Assembly (NCBI RefSeq): GCF_000223905.1
Contig: NC_015948.1
Coordinates: 496,001-560,000 of the forward strand
Direction: 5' to 3'
Length of the DNA: 64,000 nt
DNA from: Haloarcula hispanica ATCC 33960
GTDB lineage: Archaea > Halobacteriota > Halobacteria > Halobacteriales > Haloarculaceae
Under the pieces are notes generated by a model, which did not search any database, had not been told where the DNA came from, and worked only from the letters and a program-made list of their open reading frames with translations. How positions within the stretch are numbered: the first letter of the stretch is position 1; each line of letters opens with the position of its first letter. Shown here in pieces: positions 35,106-43,916 of this stretch. The position numbers and the translations under genes are program-made.

Positions 35106-36449
35106 ATGGGATTATTCGACCGATTGAAGGGAGACGACGCACCGCGTGTTGCCTTCTTCGGCATTGACGGCGTACCGTTCAGCCTCATCGACGAACACCC
35201 CGACGTGTTCCCGAACCTCACGGAGATGGCATCGGACGGAAGCGCCGGCCCCATTGACAGCATCGTCCCGCCCGAGTCTAGCGCCTGCTGGCCGGCTTTG
35301 ACGACTGGCGTTAACCCCGGACAAACGGGTGTCTACGGCTTTCAGGACCGTGAGGTCGGGTCATACGACACCTACGTCCCGATGGGGCGTGACGTGCAGG
35401 CGACGCGCCTCTGGGACCGCGTCACCGACGATGGCCGCAATGCCACGGTTCTGAACGTGCCGGTTACCTTCCCGCCACAGCGGAACGTCCAGCGGATGGT
35501 GTCGGGCTTCCTCTCACCGGGCGTGGACAAGGCCGCCTACCCGGACGAACTCCGAGATCACCTTCAGGACAGCGACTACCGGATCGACGTCAACGCCAAA
35601 CTCGGCCACGACGACGACAAGAGCGATTTCGTCGAGGACGCCCACAAGACGCTAGAAAAACGCTACGAAGCGTTCAAACACTACGTCGAGCAGGACGACT
35701 GGGACCTGTTTTTCGGGGTGTTCATGACCACTGACCGGGTCAACCACTTCCTGTTCAAAGACTACGAGCGCGACGGCGAGAACCAGGAGGCGTTCTTCGA
35801 GTTCTACAAGCAGGTCGATGCCTATCTCGGTGACCTACGCGACCGACTCCCCGACGACGTGACGATGGTCGTCGCCTCGGACCACGGCTTCACCTCCCTC
35901 GACTACGAGGTTCACTTCAACGAGTGGCTCCAGCAGGAGGGGTGGCTCGACTATGCGACCGACGACCATTCCGAACTCGGCGACATCAGCGAGGACACGA
36001 AAGCCTACTCGCTCATCCCCGGTCGCTTCTACATTAATCTGGAGGGCCGCGAACCGAACGGCAGCGTTCCCGAATCCGAGTACGAGTCCGTCCGTGCGGA
36101 CCTCAAGGAGAAACTCGAATCGCTGGAAGGCCCGGACGGCAAGAAGGTCGCCGACCGTGTCGTGACCAAGGAAGACGCCTTCCGCGGCGACCACGATGAC
36201 ATCGCGCCGGATCTCACCGTCGTTCCGAACCACGGGTTCGACCTGAAGGCCGGATTCAAGGGCTCCGATGACGTCTTCGGTGTCGGGCCGCGAAACGGCA
36301 TGCACAGCTTCGACAACGCGACGCTCCTGGTTGATGACCCGGACGTTCGCATCGAAGACGCCGACCTCTACGACATCGCGCCGACCGTTCTCGACCTGCT
36401 CGACCACGACTTCGACCGCGCGAAGTTCGACGGTAGCAGCCTCGCCTGA
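35106..36449 (+). CDS. Type I phosphodiesterase/nucleotide pyrophosphatase family protein
   Basis: 447-residue alkaline-phosphatase-superfamily enzyme. First metal-ligand Asp in VAFFGIDGVPFSLID, active-site threonine area in CWPALTTGVNPGQTGVYGF, second metal site in VVASDHGFTSL. These elements place it in the phosphodiesterase/nucleotide pyrophosphatase family (AP superfamily). No signal peptide or membrane segment, so cytoplasmic. The natural substrate is unknown. Haloarchaea have several paralogues. Transcribed alone. Confidence 0.88.
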   Translation: MGLFDRLKGDDAPRVAFFGIDGVPFSLIDEHPDVFPNLTEMASDGSAGPIDSIVPPESSACWPALTTGVNPGQTGVYGFQDREVGSYDTYVPMGRDVQATRLWDRVTDDGRNATVLNVPVTFPPQRNVQRMVSGFLSPGVDKAAYPDELRDHLQDSDYRIDVNAKLGHDDDKSDFVEDAHKTLEKRYEAFKHYVEQDDWDLFFGVFMTTDRVNHFLFKDYERDGENQEAFFEFYKQVDAYLGDLRDRLPDDVTMVVASDHGFTSLDYEVHFNEWLQQEGWLDYATDDHSELGDISEDTKAYSLIPGRFYINLEGREPNGSVPESEYESVRADLKEKLESLEGPDGKKVADRVVTKEDAFRGDHDDIAPDLTVVPNHGFDLKAGFKGSDDVFGVGPRNGMHSFDNATLLVDDPDVRIEDADLYDIAPTVLDLLDHDFDRAKFDGSSLA

Positions 36450-36496
36450 GGCTGCCGTCTCAGTCGAGTAATTCCGGTATCTGCGCCGAAAACAGT

Positions 36497-37570
36497 TTAG
36501 AACAGTCCGTCCAGTTTGTCGTTTGTGAACTCGTCCGGGTCGGTCGTCCCGCCCTGGGAGTCGGCCGCCTCGCGGGCGCGCTTCATGAACTCGTCGACCC
36601 GTTCGGACCGTTCGACGCCCGAAAGGACGATGAGCGACGCGATTTTGTCGGAGCCGAGCGGGAAGTCCCCGCCCCGGACCTCCATGCTCCCGGTCTGGTC
36701 TTCCACCCAGCGGCGCGCTCGTTCGACGCCCTTCCGCGAGAGGCGTTCGGGGTCGCCCGCGACGACGAGGAGGGCCGAGTCGGCCTTGACCGCGTTGGGC
36801 AGGCTCATGCTCGTGAGGAGGGCTTTCCGGGTGACGCTGGTGATGGTGTTGACGTTCTCACCGGCGTCCTCGCTGGCCTCGGCGCTGGCGTAGCCGATGG
36901 AGGCGATACCGCCGCCCCTGAGCGTGTTGATGATCTCCGAGGAGTCGACGACGCTCTCACCGACTCCCTCGACAGCCTCGCCGGAGGCAAACAGCAGGCC
37001 GACGCGCTGGGAGATAGCGTCGTTGACGCGTTCAAACCCGGCAGCGACGCTGTCGCCGCTGCCCCGCCAGGCGTCGTTGTCGACGAGGAGGAGGGAATCG
37101 GCCTCGCGGGCGGCGGTCTTGAGCGAGCGACCGGCGTTTGCCTGGTACAGACCGCCTTCGTCCCGGCCGGGGAGGATGCCGAGGACGTACACCGGCTTCT
37201 CGTAGATGCGCTTGAGTTCGCGGGCGAGCATCGGTGCGCCGCCGGAGCCAGTGCCACCGCCGAGTCCGGCGACGACGACGATGGCCTCGGCCTCGGTCGT
37301 GATGCGCCCGTCGAGTTCGTCGAGCACCTCGGTGGCGTTCTCCTGCATAATCTGGGCCCCGAGTTCGTTGTCACCGCCGACGCCGTGACCTTTCACGCGG
37401 TCCTGTCCGATGAGGGCCGTGTCGATATCGAGGTCCTGGAGGTCGGCTCGCGCCGTATTAACGGCGAGGGCCCCCCGGACAGCGTCGAACCCCATGTCGT
37501 AATCGAACTGGGCAAGCGACTGGGTTACTTTCCCGCCAGCCTGCCCGACACCAATCAGGACGACTTTCAT
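36497..37570 (-). CDS. cetZ: CetZ tubulin-like GTPase, second paralogue
   Basis: 357-residue CetZ protein. It begins MKVVLIGVGQAGGKV and has the tubulin signature GGGTGSG at about residues 104-110. The C-terminal end (DEFTNDKLDGLF) is short and has no long linker, unlike longer CetZ1. It is a different CetZ type from the one at 1-794, with which it shares motifs but not length. The start at 37568-37570 is chosen; the upstream in-frame codons lie in the leader region. Role in cell shape is inferred from the family. Confidence 0.93.
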   Translation of the reverse strand: MKVVLIGVGQAGGKVTQSLAQFDYDMGFDAVRGALAVNTARADLQDLDIDTALIGQDRVKGHGVGGDNELGAQIMQENATEVLDELDGRITTEAEAIVVVAGLGGGTGSGGAPMLARELKRIYEKPVYVLGILPGRDEGGLYQANAGRSLKTAAREADSLLLVDNDAWRGSGDSVAAGFERVNDAISQRVGLLFASGEAVEGVGESVVDSSEIINTLRGGGIASIGYASAEASEDAGENVNTITSVTRKALLTSMSLPNAVKADSALLVVAGDPERLSRKGVERARRWVEDQTGSMEVRGGDFPLGSDKIASLIVLSGVERSERVDEFMKRAREAADSQGGTTDPDEFTNDKLDGLF

Positions 37571-37698
37571 ACCAGATGTCTTGTGAGGCTGACTAATCAA
37601 CGTTGTCCTCACACTGTCAACGGGCGACAAGGAGCGGTAAAACGGTTCTTGGCGCGGAATACAGGGTTCGATTACTCGACGTGAGTCGTGTCGGGTGG

Positions 37699-37974
37699 CT
37701 ACTCGACCTGCAGCGTGTAGATCCGTTTTCGCGCGTCGGCGAAGGAAAACCGGGAGTCGATAACGCCGACATCTTCGAGGCGGGAGAGTGCGTACCGGAC
37801 CGTCCGCGGTGGCAGCAGCGTCTCCTCGGCGAGTTGGCTCTGAGTCAGAGTCTCGTTGTACTCCAGGACTTTCGCGACGAGTTTCGCGCTCGGCGGGAGA
37901 TCGCGGACGGCGTCCCACCCGCTGGTCTCGTGCTCGCTGTCGGTATCAGCGGACTGGATATCGGATGCACTCAT
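37699..37974 (-). CDS. MarR/winged-helix regulator (91 residues)
   Basis: 91-residue winged-helix protein. Helix-turn-helix in TLTQSQLAEETLLPPRTVRYALSRLEDVG, then a wing SRFSFADARKRIY. It is a typical haloarchaeal small MarR/TrmB-type regulator. The start MSASDIQSADTDSEH at 37972-37974 was selected over the upstream ATG 38139. Target unknown; it is transcribed from the side opposite to the CetZ gene's upstream region, with the same orientation as CetZ, so the two may be coexpressed. Confidence 0.8.
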   Translation of the reverse strand: MSASDIQSADTDSEHETSGWDAVRDLPPSAKLVAKVLEYNETLTQSQLAEETLLPPRTVRYALSRLEDVGVIDSRFSFADARKRIYTLQVE

Positions 37975-38116
37975 GGTACTGTCACCATATCCAATACAGA
38001 GTGATAATATTTTCTGTTCGTAATTATGCTCTGTGGAAATGTTTCGGCAAAAAGCGCGGCCACGGCCGGGGTTCGATGCCCGAAAGTTTACCTTCAGTAC
38101 ATCCGGTGTCACAGAC

Positions 38117-38647
38117 GTGGACGAAGTCGAGGTCAGCACGGTCGTGTACGTCCCACCCGAAGAGGTCTACGAGTTTCTGTTGGACTTTCCGGGCTACGCG
38201 CGATACTCGGAGTATCTCGATCGCGTGGTACAGGACGGCGACGGCTCGCCGGGGACGAACTACGACCTCGTGTTCTCGTGGTGGAAGCTCTCCTACACCG
38301 CTCGGTCGGCGGTGACTGACGTTTCGCCGCCGACGCGTATCGACTGGCGGATCGTCAAAGACATCGACGCCGAAGGGTACTGGGCAGTCGAGCCTGACCC
38401 GGACGGCGTCCCGGCGGACGTGGAGACGGCGTCACGGGTGCGGTTTCACGTTGCGTTCGACCCCGGGTCGGCCTCGGACAATGCCGTCGACCTCCCCAGA
38501 CTCGTTTCGATGGACTGGGTCATCGAGAAAGTCAAGCCGCTCATCCGCAAAGAGGCGACCAAAATCGTCGAACGTGTCGTCGAGGACCTCGAAGGGCAGG
38601 AACGGGACGTCGATCTGGAGATTCACGCCGGTCCGGATTCGGTGTAA
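38117..38647 (+). CDS. SRPBCC (START/polyketide-cyclase-like) family protein
   Basis: 176-residue protein with a START/coenzyme Q-binding-like fold. Segments VPPEEVYEFLLDFPGYARYSEYLDRV and a long C-terminal helix SMDWVIEKVKPLIRKEATKIVERVVEDL match the COQ10/polyketide cyclase type. The start is uncertain: a GTG at 38117 gives the fold cleanly and follows a TATA-like GTTTACC; an upstream ATG at 38039 would add 26 residues. Likely binds a lipid or other hydrophobic ligand. Confidence 0.8.
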   Translation: MDEVEVSTVVYVPPEEVYEFLLDFPGYARYSEYLDRVVQDGDGSPGTNYDLVFSWWKLSYTARSAVTDVSPPTRIDWRIVKDIDAEGYWAVEPDPDGVPADVETASRVRFHVAFDPGSASDNAVDLPRLVSMDWVIEKVKPLIRKEATKIVERVVEDLEGQERDVDLEIHAGPDSV

Positions 38648-38662
38648 CGCGGCGACGGAGCG

Positions 38663-39331
38663 TTACTCGGGCGTCTCGTAGTCGCCGCCGTACCGGATGA
38701 AGAAGTACGCGAGTCCGAGCGTCGCGACCATCACGAACGAGGTTGCGACGCCGAGCGTTTTCGCGCTGTTTGGCACTTCCGGCGGGCCGGAGCTCCCACT
38801 ACCACCACCGCCGCCGGAGGACTTCGCTGGGTAGTCCGTCCCGACGACGACGGCCCCCTTCATGCCGAGGCTCTCGTGTGGCACGCAGACGTAGGGGTAG
38901 ATGCCGTCCTCCTCGAAGGTGTGCTCGTAGTTGACGCCGGCGCTTGAGACAGCGCTACCGGAGTCCAGCGGCCCGTCGCCGTCCGAGACGACGTTGTGGC
39001 CGCCGCCGTTACCTGTCCACTCGAACTGGACGGTCGCGCCGTTGTCGACGTGAATTGCGGGCGGGCCGAAGCCGAAGGCTCCGCCGTTGGCCTGCACGCC
39101 GACCTCCACCGTCGCTGTGTCCTGTCCGGTTGCGTCGACGGTCGACCCGTCGAAGTTCCCTACCTGGTCCAGGAAACCGCCGTAGTCCGGCTCGCCGCCG
39201 CCTCCACCGCCGTCGCCGCCCTCGGTGCCTTCCTGTGCGGTCGCGGTGCCTGCTGCGGCCGACGCAGCCGTGGCCCCTGCCGCCGTCCGCAGGAAGCCCC
39301 GACGGGACACGTCCGCTCTACCGTCTGTCAT
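38663..39331 (-). CDS. Halocyanin (blue copper protein), membrane-anchored
   Basis: 222-residue exported copper protein. Tat signal SRRGFLRTAAGATAASA, Gly-rich linker, then the cupredoxin domain. Copper ligands: His in GGGHNVV, Cys in PYVCVPHESLGM, His in VPHES and Met in LGM. The C-terminal end has a hydrophobic membrane segment (FVMVATLGLAYFFI). It is probably anchored outside the membrane and carries electrons in the respiratory chain. Halocyanins are known in Natronomonas and other haloarchaea. Confidence 0.93.
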   Translation of the reverse strand: MTDGRADVSRRGFLRTAAGATAASAAAGTATAQEGTEGGDGGGGGGEPDYGGFLDQVGNFDGSTVDATGQDTATVEVGVQANGGAFGFGPPAIHVDNGATVQFEWTGNGGGHNVVSDGDGPLDSGSAVSSAGVNYEHTFEEDGIYPYVCVPHESLGMKGAVVVGTDYPAKSSGGGGGSGSSGPPEVPNSAKTLGVATSFVMVATLGLAYFFIRYGGDYETPE

Positions 39332-39458
39332 ACCTGACCGTTTGTGACTCCCCGTCCTGAATATGTCGGTTTCGAATCGGGGCAGTACTCTTCACAGCAT
39401 ATCACAACTGCCACGGCTGCCGTGAAACATTTAACGCCGGTAGAACGAAACCACCGGT

Positions 39459-40208
39459 ATGTCTACCGGAAGCCACGGGGTCGTCGGCGGGATCCGTATC
39501 GACCTCAATAGATTACACGAAACGTGGATGGAACTCGTGTATCCACGTCAGCGAAACGCTAACGACACCGTCCTCGGGACGTGGACGCCGGACTCCTCGG
39601 TCGGGTTGGCCCTCTATCGCCTCTGGTCTGCGCTCGGGGTCCCAGTCATCGCGCTGGTGTATCCGCTGGTACTGTGTGGCGTCGTCCTGCGCTACCAGAC
39701 CCGTCGCATCGACGGCACGGCGACCCGCCTGGGCGTCGTCGGCGTCGTTCTACTCTCCGTCGTCGCCTGGGGTGGCCTGGCGGCTCTCGCGCGACTCGAA
39801 CCGGGGAGTATCGACCTCGTGTCGGGTGGGTTCACCGCCGTGGTTGTCGCCGGCGGCGTTGCGACGCTATCGAGCGCGCTCGCGGTCACGTTCCGGCGGG
39901 TCGGCGGCCGTGGGACGACGGTCGCGCTGGCATATCCGTTCGCTATGACGGCCATTTTCCTGCCGCCGGTCGTCGCAGCGCTGTACTCGACGACCGTCGC
40001 CTCCGTCGTCATTCCCGCGAGCGACTCGTTGTCCCGGTGGTTCCTCTACGAGGTGCTGGCCTCCGTCGGCGTCGCTGAGTTCTTTATCGAGAACTTCGAC
40101 CGGGAAGGTATCGCCTACGTCATCATCTGGCTCGGCATCTCTATCCCGCTGGGGTGGGTGCTCGGCCTACTGGTGACGCTTGCGGACTTCGTCCGCCCGA
40201 CAGAGTAA
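39459..40208 (+). CDS. Membrane protein, function unknown
   Basis: 249-residue protein with at least five hydrophobic segments, e.g. VPVIALVYPLVLCGVVL, GVVGVVLLSVVAWGGLAALA, FTAVVVAGGVATLSSALAV, PFAMTAIFLPPVVAALYS and VIIWLGISIPLGWVLGLLV. No domain recognised; the N-terminal 50 residues are soluble. It is followed at 40256 by a 60-residue membrane protein on the same strand, a possible pair. Confidence 0.72.
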   Translation: MSTGSHGVVGGIRIDLNRLHETWMELVYPRQRNANDTVLGTWTPDSSVGLALYRLWSALGVPVIALVYPLVLCGVVLRYQTRRIDGTATRLGVVGVVLLSVVAWGGLAALARLEPGSIDLVSGGFTAVVVAGGVATLSSALAVTFRRVGGRGTTVALAYPFAMTAIFLPPVVAALYSTTVASVVIPASDSLSRWFLYEVLASVGVAEFFIENFDREGIAYVIIWLGISIPLGWVLGLLVTLADFVRPTE

Positions 40209-40255
40209 CCGCAAAGCCAACGTTTAGACGACCCGGGCTCCAATGATCGGCTGTT

Positions 40256-40438
40256 ATGGAATTCGATACGACAAAGACTGCAATCGCCTTTCTCGTCCTT
40301 GTCGGGGTAATGGTGAGTGGCTCGTTCATGGGAATGCCTTCGAGTATCGCACTTCCCGTCAGTGTCGGGCAGATAGTCGTCTTCGCGCTAATTCTAGCGC
40401 TCGGCGTCAAACACGGCGAGTACCGCGCGACTCGCTAA
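40256..40438 (+). CDS. Small membrane protein (60 residues)
   Basis: 60-residue protein with two hydrophobic segments, TAIAFLVLVGVMVSGSFMGM and ALPVSVGQIVVFALILALGV. It resembles common short haloarchaeal membrane proteins, function unknown. The upstream neighbour on the same strand (39459-40208) ends 47 bases before. Start is the ATG at 40256. Confidence 0.65.
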   Translation: MEFDTTKTAIAFLVLVGVMVSGSFMGMPSSIALPVSVGQIVVFALILALGVKHGEYRATR

Positions 40439-40467
40439 ACGGCCCCGTAGCGGACGATTAAAAGGAG

Positions 40468-41217
40468 CTACGACGGCGTCGTGTCGTCTGGCCGAACAAC
40501 GGTTTCTTCCGGCGCATCCCCGTCAGCAACAGCGATATCCCCAGTCTCGTCGCCACCGAACACCACCGTCGCGCCGGCCCGCATCGGCGCAAGCAGTCCG
40601 GCGACGATTGCCCCCGCCGTCGTCATCGGTGCCCGGAGCGCGACAGTCGTCTCCGCGCCGATATCGTAGTCTGCGACGACACGACCGCTTTCGGCCATGA
40701 GCTCGCCGTGCGTGTACGTTCTGTCGGCCGCCAGCACGTTGTCCTCGGGCGCGACTTCGCCCGGCGGCTGGAGCGGGTTCTCGCTCCACAGCTCCCGCTC
40801 GAACTGGGCGATGGTGGGATCATCGACTGGGCCGCCGTATGCTAATCCCTTCGTCCCTGGCCCCTGCGTGTAGCGGTCGAGCCACGCCGCTGGTGCGATA
40901 AGCGCCGTCGCATCGACCGCATTCGGCGGGTCCATATCCACGACCGCGCCATCGAGCGCGGCCGCGAGGAAGGCAAGCAGCGCGTCCGGCCCGTCCCGAA
41001 GGTAGCCCGGCTGGTCCTCGTCAGTTGGCTCTTTCGGGCCGACGACGACGGCAACCCGCGTCCCGTGCCGGACGCCGTAGTGTCGCAGCAGATTTCCTCC
41101 TTTCCAGGCGTTCGTGGCGAAATCGGAGTAGCTGTACGGTGTCGACCGCTCCGGCGAGCGAAAGAGAACGCCGTCGCGGTCGCGGGCCTGCGCGACAAGG
41201 TCACCGAGTACCTGCAT
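40468..41217 (-). CDS. AMP-binding-like (acyl/acetyl-CoA synthetase-like) protein, lacking catalytic motifs
   Basis: 249-residue protein resembling the large N-terminal portion of AMP-forming acyl-CoA synthetases. Resemblance: TPYSYSDFATNAWKGGNLLRHYGVRHGTRVAVV at the start (ANL-type A1 region), and later TYTHGELMAES. The typical AMP-binding core (STGTTGxPKG-type) and the C-terminal lid are missing, and full ANL enzymes have about 500-650 residues. It could be a non-catalytic relative. The start is at 41215-41217. Divergent from the MazG-like gene. Confidence 0.65.
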   Translation of the reverse strand: MQVLGDLVAQARDRDGVLFRSPERSTPYSYSDFATNAWKGGNLLRHYGVRHGTRVAVVVGPKEPTDEDQPGYLRDGPDALLAFLAAALDGAVVDMDPPNAVDATALIAPAAWLDRYTQGPGTKGLAYGGPVDDPTIAQFERELWSENPLQPPGEVAPEDNVLAADRTYTHGELMAESGRVVADYDIGAETTVALRAPMTTAGAIVAGLLAPMRAGATVVFGGDETGDIAVADGDAPEETVVRPDDTTPS

Positions 41218-41295
41218 GTGTCGTCGTTCGGCCCCGCCGATGAAAAACAGCGCGGCCACAAAGCCGATATAAGTGGCCTCCTCCACGCTCTAGAA

Positions 41296-41601
41296 ATGAA
41301 AAGACAACAACAAGTCGCCGACGTACTCGGATACAATGACTTCGACACACCGCCCGCCCACCGGCTGCTCGACGTGGTGGCTGAACTCGGTGACATCGCG
41401 GCCGAAGTCAACGAAACGACCGGCTACGGTACCGACTCGACGGCGCTGTCGATACGGGAGGAGGAACTCGGCGACGCCCTGTTCGCGCTGCTCGCGCTGT
41501 GTGAACAACTCGATGTCGATGCCGACGCCGCGCTCTCGACGGCGCTTGCGAAGTACGAGGGTCAGTCCGGCTCAGACGGGACGCCGGCGAGCGGCGACTG
41601 A
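41296..41601 (+). CDS. MazG-like nucleotide pyrophosphohydrolase domain protein
   Basis: 101-residue protein with the MazG fold motif EELGDALFALLALCEQL. MazG-type enzymes hydrolyse nucleoside triphosphates to monophosphates and PPi, house-cleaning abnormal nucleotides. N-terminal helix DVVAELGDIAAEVNETTG may match the first EexxE pair (ELGDIAAEVNE). The start is the ATG at 41296-41298; upstream codons belong to the divergent gene. The ORF directly abuts the dnaJ stop codon (41602), convergent. Confidence 0.82.
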   Translation: MKRQQQVADVLGYNDFDTPPAHRLLDVVAELGDIAAEVNETTGYGTDSTALSIREEELGDALFALLALCEQLDVDADAALSTALAKYEGQSGSDGTPASGD

Positions 41602-42756
41602 CTACAGCGAGTTCTTCAGTTTCTCGAAGAAGCCTTCCTCGACGTCGACCTCCTCGCCACCGGCCTCCGCGAACTGTTCGAGGGCCTCCTTCTGTTCGGC
41701 GTTGAGGCTGTCGGGCGTGACGACCTGCACCTGTACGTAGAGGTCACCCTTGCCGCGTCGGCGGAGTCGCGGCATTCCTTTGCCCTCCAGTCGGAACACC
41801 TCGCCGCTCTGGGTCCCGCTGGGCACGTCGACTTCGACTTCGCCGTCCAGCGTCGGGACAGTGATGGTGTCGCCGAAGACGGCCTGCGGGAACGAGATGG
41901 CCTGCTGGTGTTGCAGGTCGTCGCCGTCGCGCTCGAAGTCCGGATGGTCGCGGACGCTCACCTCGATGAGCAGGTCGCCGTTCGGGCCGCCGTGCTCCCC
42001 GGGCGCGCCCTCGCGCTCCATCCGGAGCGTCTGCCCGTTGGCGATGCCGGCCGGGATCTCGACTTCGAGGCTCGCGTCGTTCTGGACGACGCCGTTGCCC
42101 CGACAGGTCGAACACGTCTCGTCGTACAGCGTTCCCTCGCCGTCACACCGGCGGCAAGTCGTCCGCTGCTGAACCCGGCCCATCGGCGTCTGCTGGACCT
42201 GCGTCGTCTGGCCCTGCCCGTTACACTCCGGGCAGGTCTCCGAGTCGGCCCCCGGCGGATGCCCGGCCCCGTCACAGTCGTCGCAGGCTTCCGGCCGGGT
42301 GACGTTCAGCTGCTTTGTCGCGCCGTTGTACGCCTCTTCGAGGTCGATTTCCAGTCGCGTCTGGAGGTCCTGGCCCTGCCGCCGTCGGCTGCCACCGCGC
42401 CCACCGCGGCCACCGCCACCGAAGAACTGGTCGAAGATATCCTGCATATCGAAGCCGCCAGCGCCGCCGCCGAACGGGTCCCCGCCCATGCCGCCGCGGC
42501 CGCCGCCACCGCCAGCGCCGCCGCGCTTCTCGGCCTGCTCGAAGCGCTCGTGGCCCATCTGGTCGTACATCTGGCGCTTCTCCTCGTCGGTAAGGACCTC
42601 CTTGGCTTTCTTGGCTTTCTTGAACTTCTCCTCGGCGTCGGGGTCGTCGCTCACGTCCGGGTGGTATTCCCGGGCTTTCTCTCGATAGGCCTCCTTGATC
42701 TCGTCTTCGGAGGCGTCCCGAGAGACACCGAGTATCTCGTAGAAATCCTGACTCAT
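41602..42756 (-). CDS. dnaJ: Chaperone protein DnaJ (Hsp40)
   Basis: 384-residue Hsp40 co-chaperone. J domain (1-70) with HPD motif in REYHPDVSDD; Gly/Phe-rich linker (about 78-120); four zinc-finger motifs CDDCDGAG, CPECNGQG, CRRCDGEG, CSTCRGNG (about 145-215); C-terminal peptide-binding domains. Stimulates DnaK ATPase. DnaK (46159-48063) lies 3.4 kb away on the same strand, with unrelated genes between. A TATA-like TTTTGAA lies about 32-39 bases upstream. Confidence 0.96.
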   Translation of the reverse strand: MSQDFYEILGVSRDASEDEIKEAYREKAREYHPDVSDDPDAEEKFKKAKKAKEVLTDEEKRQMYDQMGHERFEQAEKRGGAGGGGGRGGMGGDPFGGGAGGFDMQDIFDQFFGGGGRGGRGGSRRRQGQDLQTRLEIDLEEAYNGATKQLNVTRPEACDDCDGAGHPPGADSETCPECNGQGQTTQVQQTPMGRVQQRTTCRRCDGEGTLYDETCSTCRGNGVVQNDASLEVEIPAGIANGQTLRMEREGAPGEHGGPNGDLLIEVSVRDHPDFERDGDDLQHQQAISFPQAVFGDTITVPTLDGEVEVDVPSGTQSGEVFRLEGKGMPRLRRRGKGDLYVQVQVVTPDSLNAEQKEALEQFAEAGGEEVDVEEGFFEKLKNSL

Positions 42757-42833
42757 TCGTTGTACGAGGCTTAGACGATTGAGCTACTTCAAAAGAACGG
42801 GTTGCCGACTAGTAGTGTTTGACTGTACTGCTT

Positions 42834-42896
42834 ACACACTGATCACACTGCTGTCGTGCGATCAGGTGTGCATTGCTGTTCAATGGCTACTATAGC
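42834..42896 (+). repeat. 63-bp hairpin repeat, copy B
   Basis: Matches the reverse strand of 28657-28719 over all 63 bases (53 identical, no gaps). It forms an 8-bp stem GATCACAC/GTGCGATC with one mismatch and the 7-base loop TGCTGTC, then runs to GGCTACTATA. It starts 78 bases upstream of the dnaJ start. Confidence 0.75.
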
Positions 42897-42971
42897 TCTT
42901 TACCGTGGTCCAATTGAACGGGTCCTCGAACATTCAACTAACGACTCCAGCGTTCGGACCGTACCGGGGCG

Positions 42972-42978
42972 CTTATTT
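42972..42978 (+). promoter_or_regulatory. TATA box of the pilin-like gene (leaderless)
   Basis: CTTATTT centred 28 bases before the ATG at 43003, supporting this start over upstream in-frame codons. Confidence 0.45.
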
Positions 42979-43002
42979 CCGTGCCGGGGGAGGATTCGGG
43001 CA

Positions 43003-43521
43003 ATGAATCCTGAGTCGTCGCGTGGTCACCGGGGTCTCGTCACGGTCGAGCGAGTCGCAGTCTGGGGGCTCGCGGCGCTGGCCGTCGTCGGGCTGGCCGC
43101 ACTCGTCGTCGGCCCCGGCGCGGACCTGCGGACGGCGTCCCCGTCGGTCACCATCGACGGCCAGTTCGACGCCGAGGCAGGGGCGGTCACGCTTACCCAC
43201 GCTGGCGGGGACAGACTCACGGACACCAGCACGCACGCGCTGGCGCTCGTCGTCACTGATGCCGACCGGAACCGCTCGACCACGCTGACGTGGGCTGAGG
43301 CGGACCAGCTACCCGTCGAATCTGACGATACAATCGTTCTTGACGACCCGCGCGTGGACTCAGACGGTGACGGTAACTACCTTGACGGCGACGTCTCCGT
43401 CGGCTTCTTCCTCGACAGCGGCGATACGATTGCGGTTCGCTGGACCGGCCGCCCACTCGGTGCGCCGGGCGAGCGGACGACGACGCTCGACACAGTGACG
43501 CTCGGTAACGAGACTGGCTGA
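43003..43521 (+). CDS. Pilin-like secreted protein (archaellin/type IV pilin N-terminal type)
   Basis: 172-residue exported protein with a single N-terminal hydrophobic helix (VAVWGLAALAVVGLAALVV) after a short charged start (RGHRGLVTVER). It resembles type IV pilin-like proteins, though the canonical cleavage site is not exact. The C-terminal part has a Ca2+-binding-like DSDGDGNYLDGD loop. The upstream open frame back to 42856 is repetitive and was excluded. Lies in the segment between dnaJ and dnaK. Confidence 0.7.
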   Translation: MNPESSRGHRGLVTVERVAVWGLAALAVVGLAALVVGPGADLRTASPSVTIDGQFDAEAGAVTLTHAGGDRLTDTSTHALALVVTDADRNRSTTLTWAEADQLPVESDDTIVLDDPRVDSDGDGNYLDGDVSVGFFLDSGDTIAVRWTGRPLGAPGERTTTLDTVTLGNETG

Positions 43522-43607
43522 CTGTTTGCACCTCACGGGCGGGTCCGTATAGCGTCTCCGGGAAGCGTCACCGGCCGCCATCGGTGGTGTGCCTGTCCTG
43601 CAAACGG

Positions 43608-43916
43608 TCACGAACGGACGGGCCCGGTGCGGACATACACGTCCCCGGCTCCGGTCACGGTCACTGCGTAGTCGTCCAGCTGAAACGAGAGCGAGACGGC
43701 TCTGTCCGGACCTGATGCATGGACAAATAGCTCGTCAAGCGCGTCCGGATCGAGCGTTTCGATGAGGGGCGATAGCTCTATGGCCTCTCGGTCAGCCGCG
43801 ATCGCGACCGTTTGCATCACCGCGACTGACGGTGAGACAACGTCCCAGTCGAACTCCGCGTGGAGGGTGTCCGGGTCGTCAGATGTCCGGTCGGGCCGCC
43901 TGTCGGACCCACTCAT
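43608..43916 (-). CDS. HalOD1 output domain protein
   Basis: 102-residue protein with the haloarchaeal HalOD1 output domain: PSVAVMQTVAIAADREAIELSPLIETLDPDALDELF. HalOD1 domains are found alone or fused to receiver or PAS domains and are thought to work in signalling. A TATA-like TTAATA centred about 28 bases upstream (43941-43946) suggests a leaderless transcript. Part of the dnaJ-dnaK interval. Confidence 0.85.
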   Translation of the reverse strand: MSGSDRRPDRTSDDPDTLHAEFDWDVVSPSVAVMQTVAIAADREAIELSPLIETLDPDALDELFVHASGPDRAVSLSFQLDDYAVTVTGAGDVYVRTGPVRS

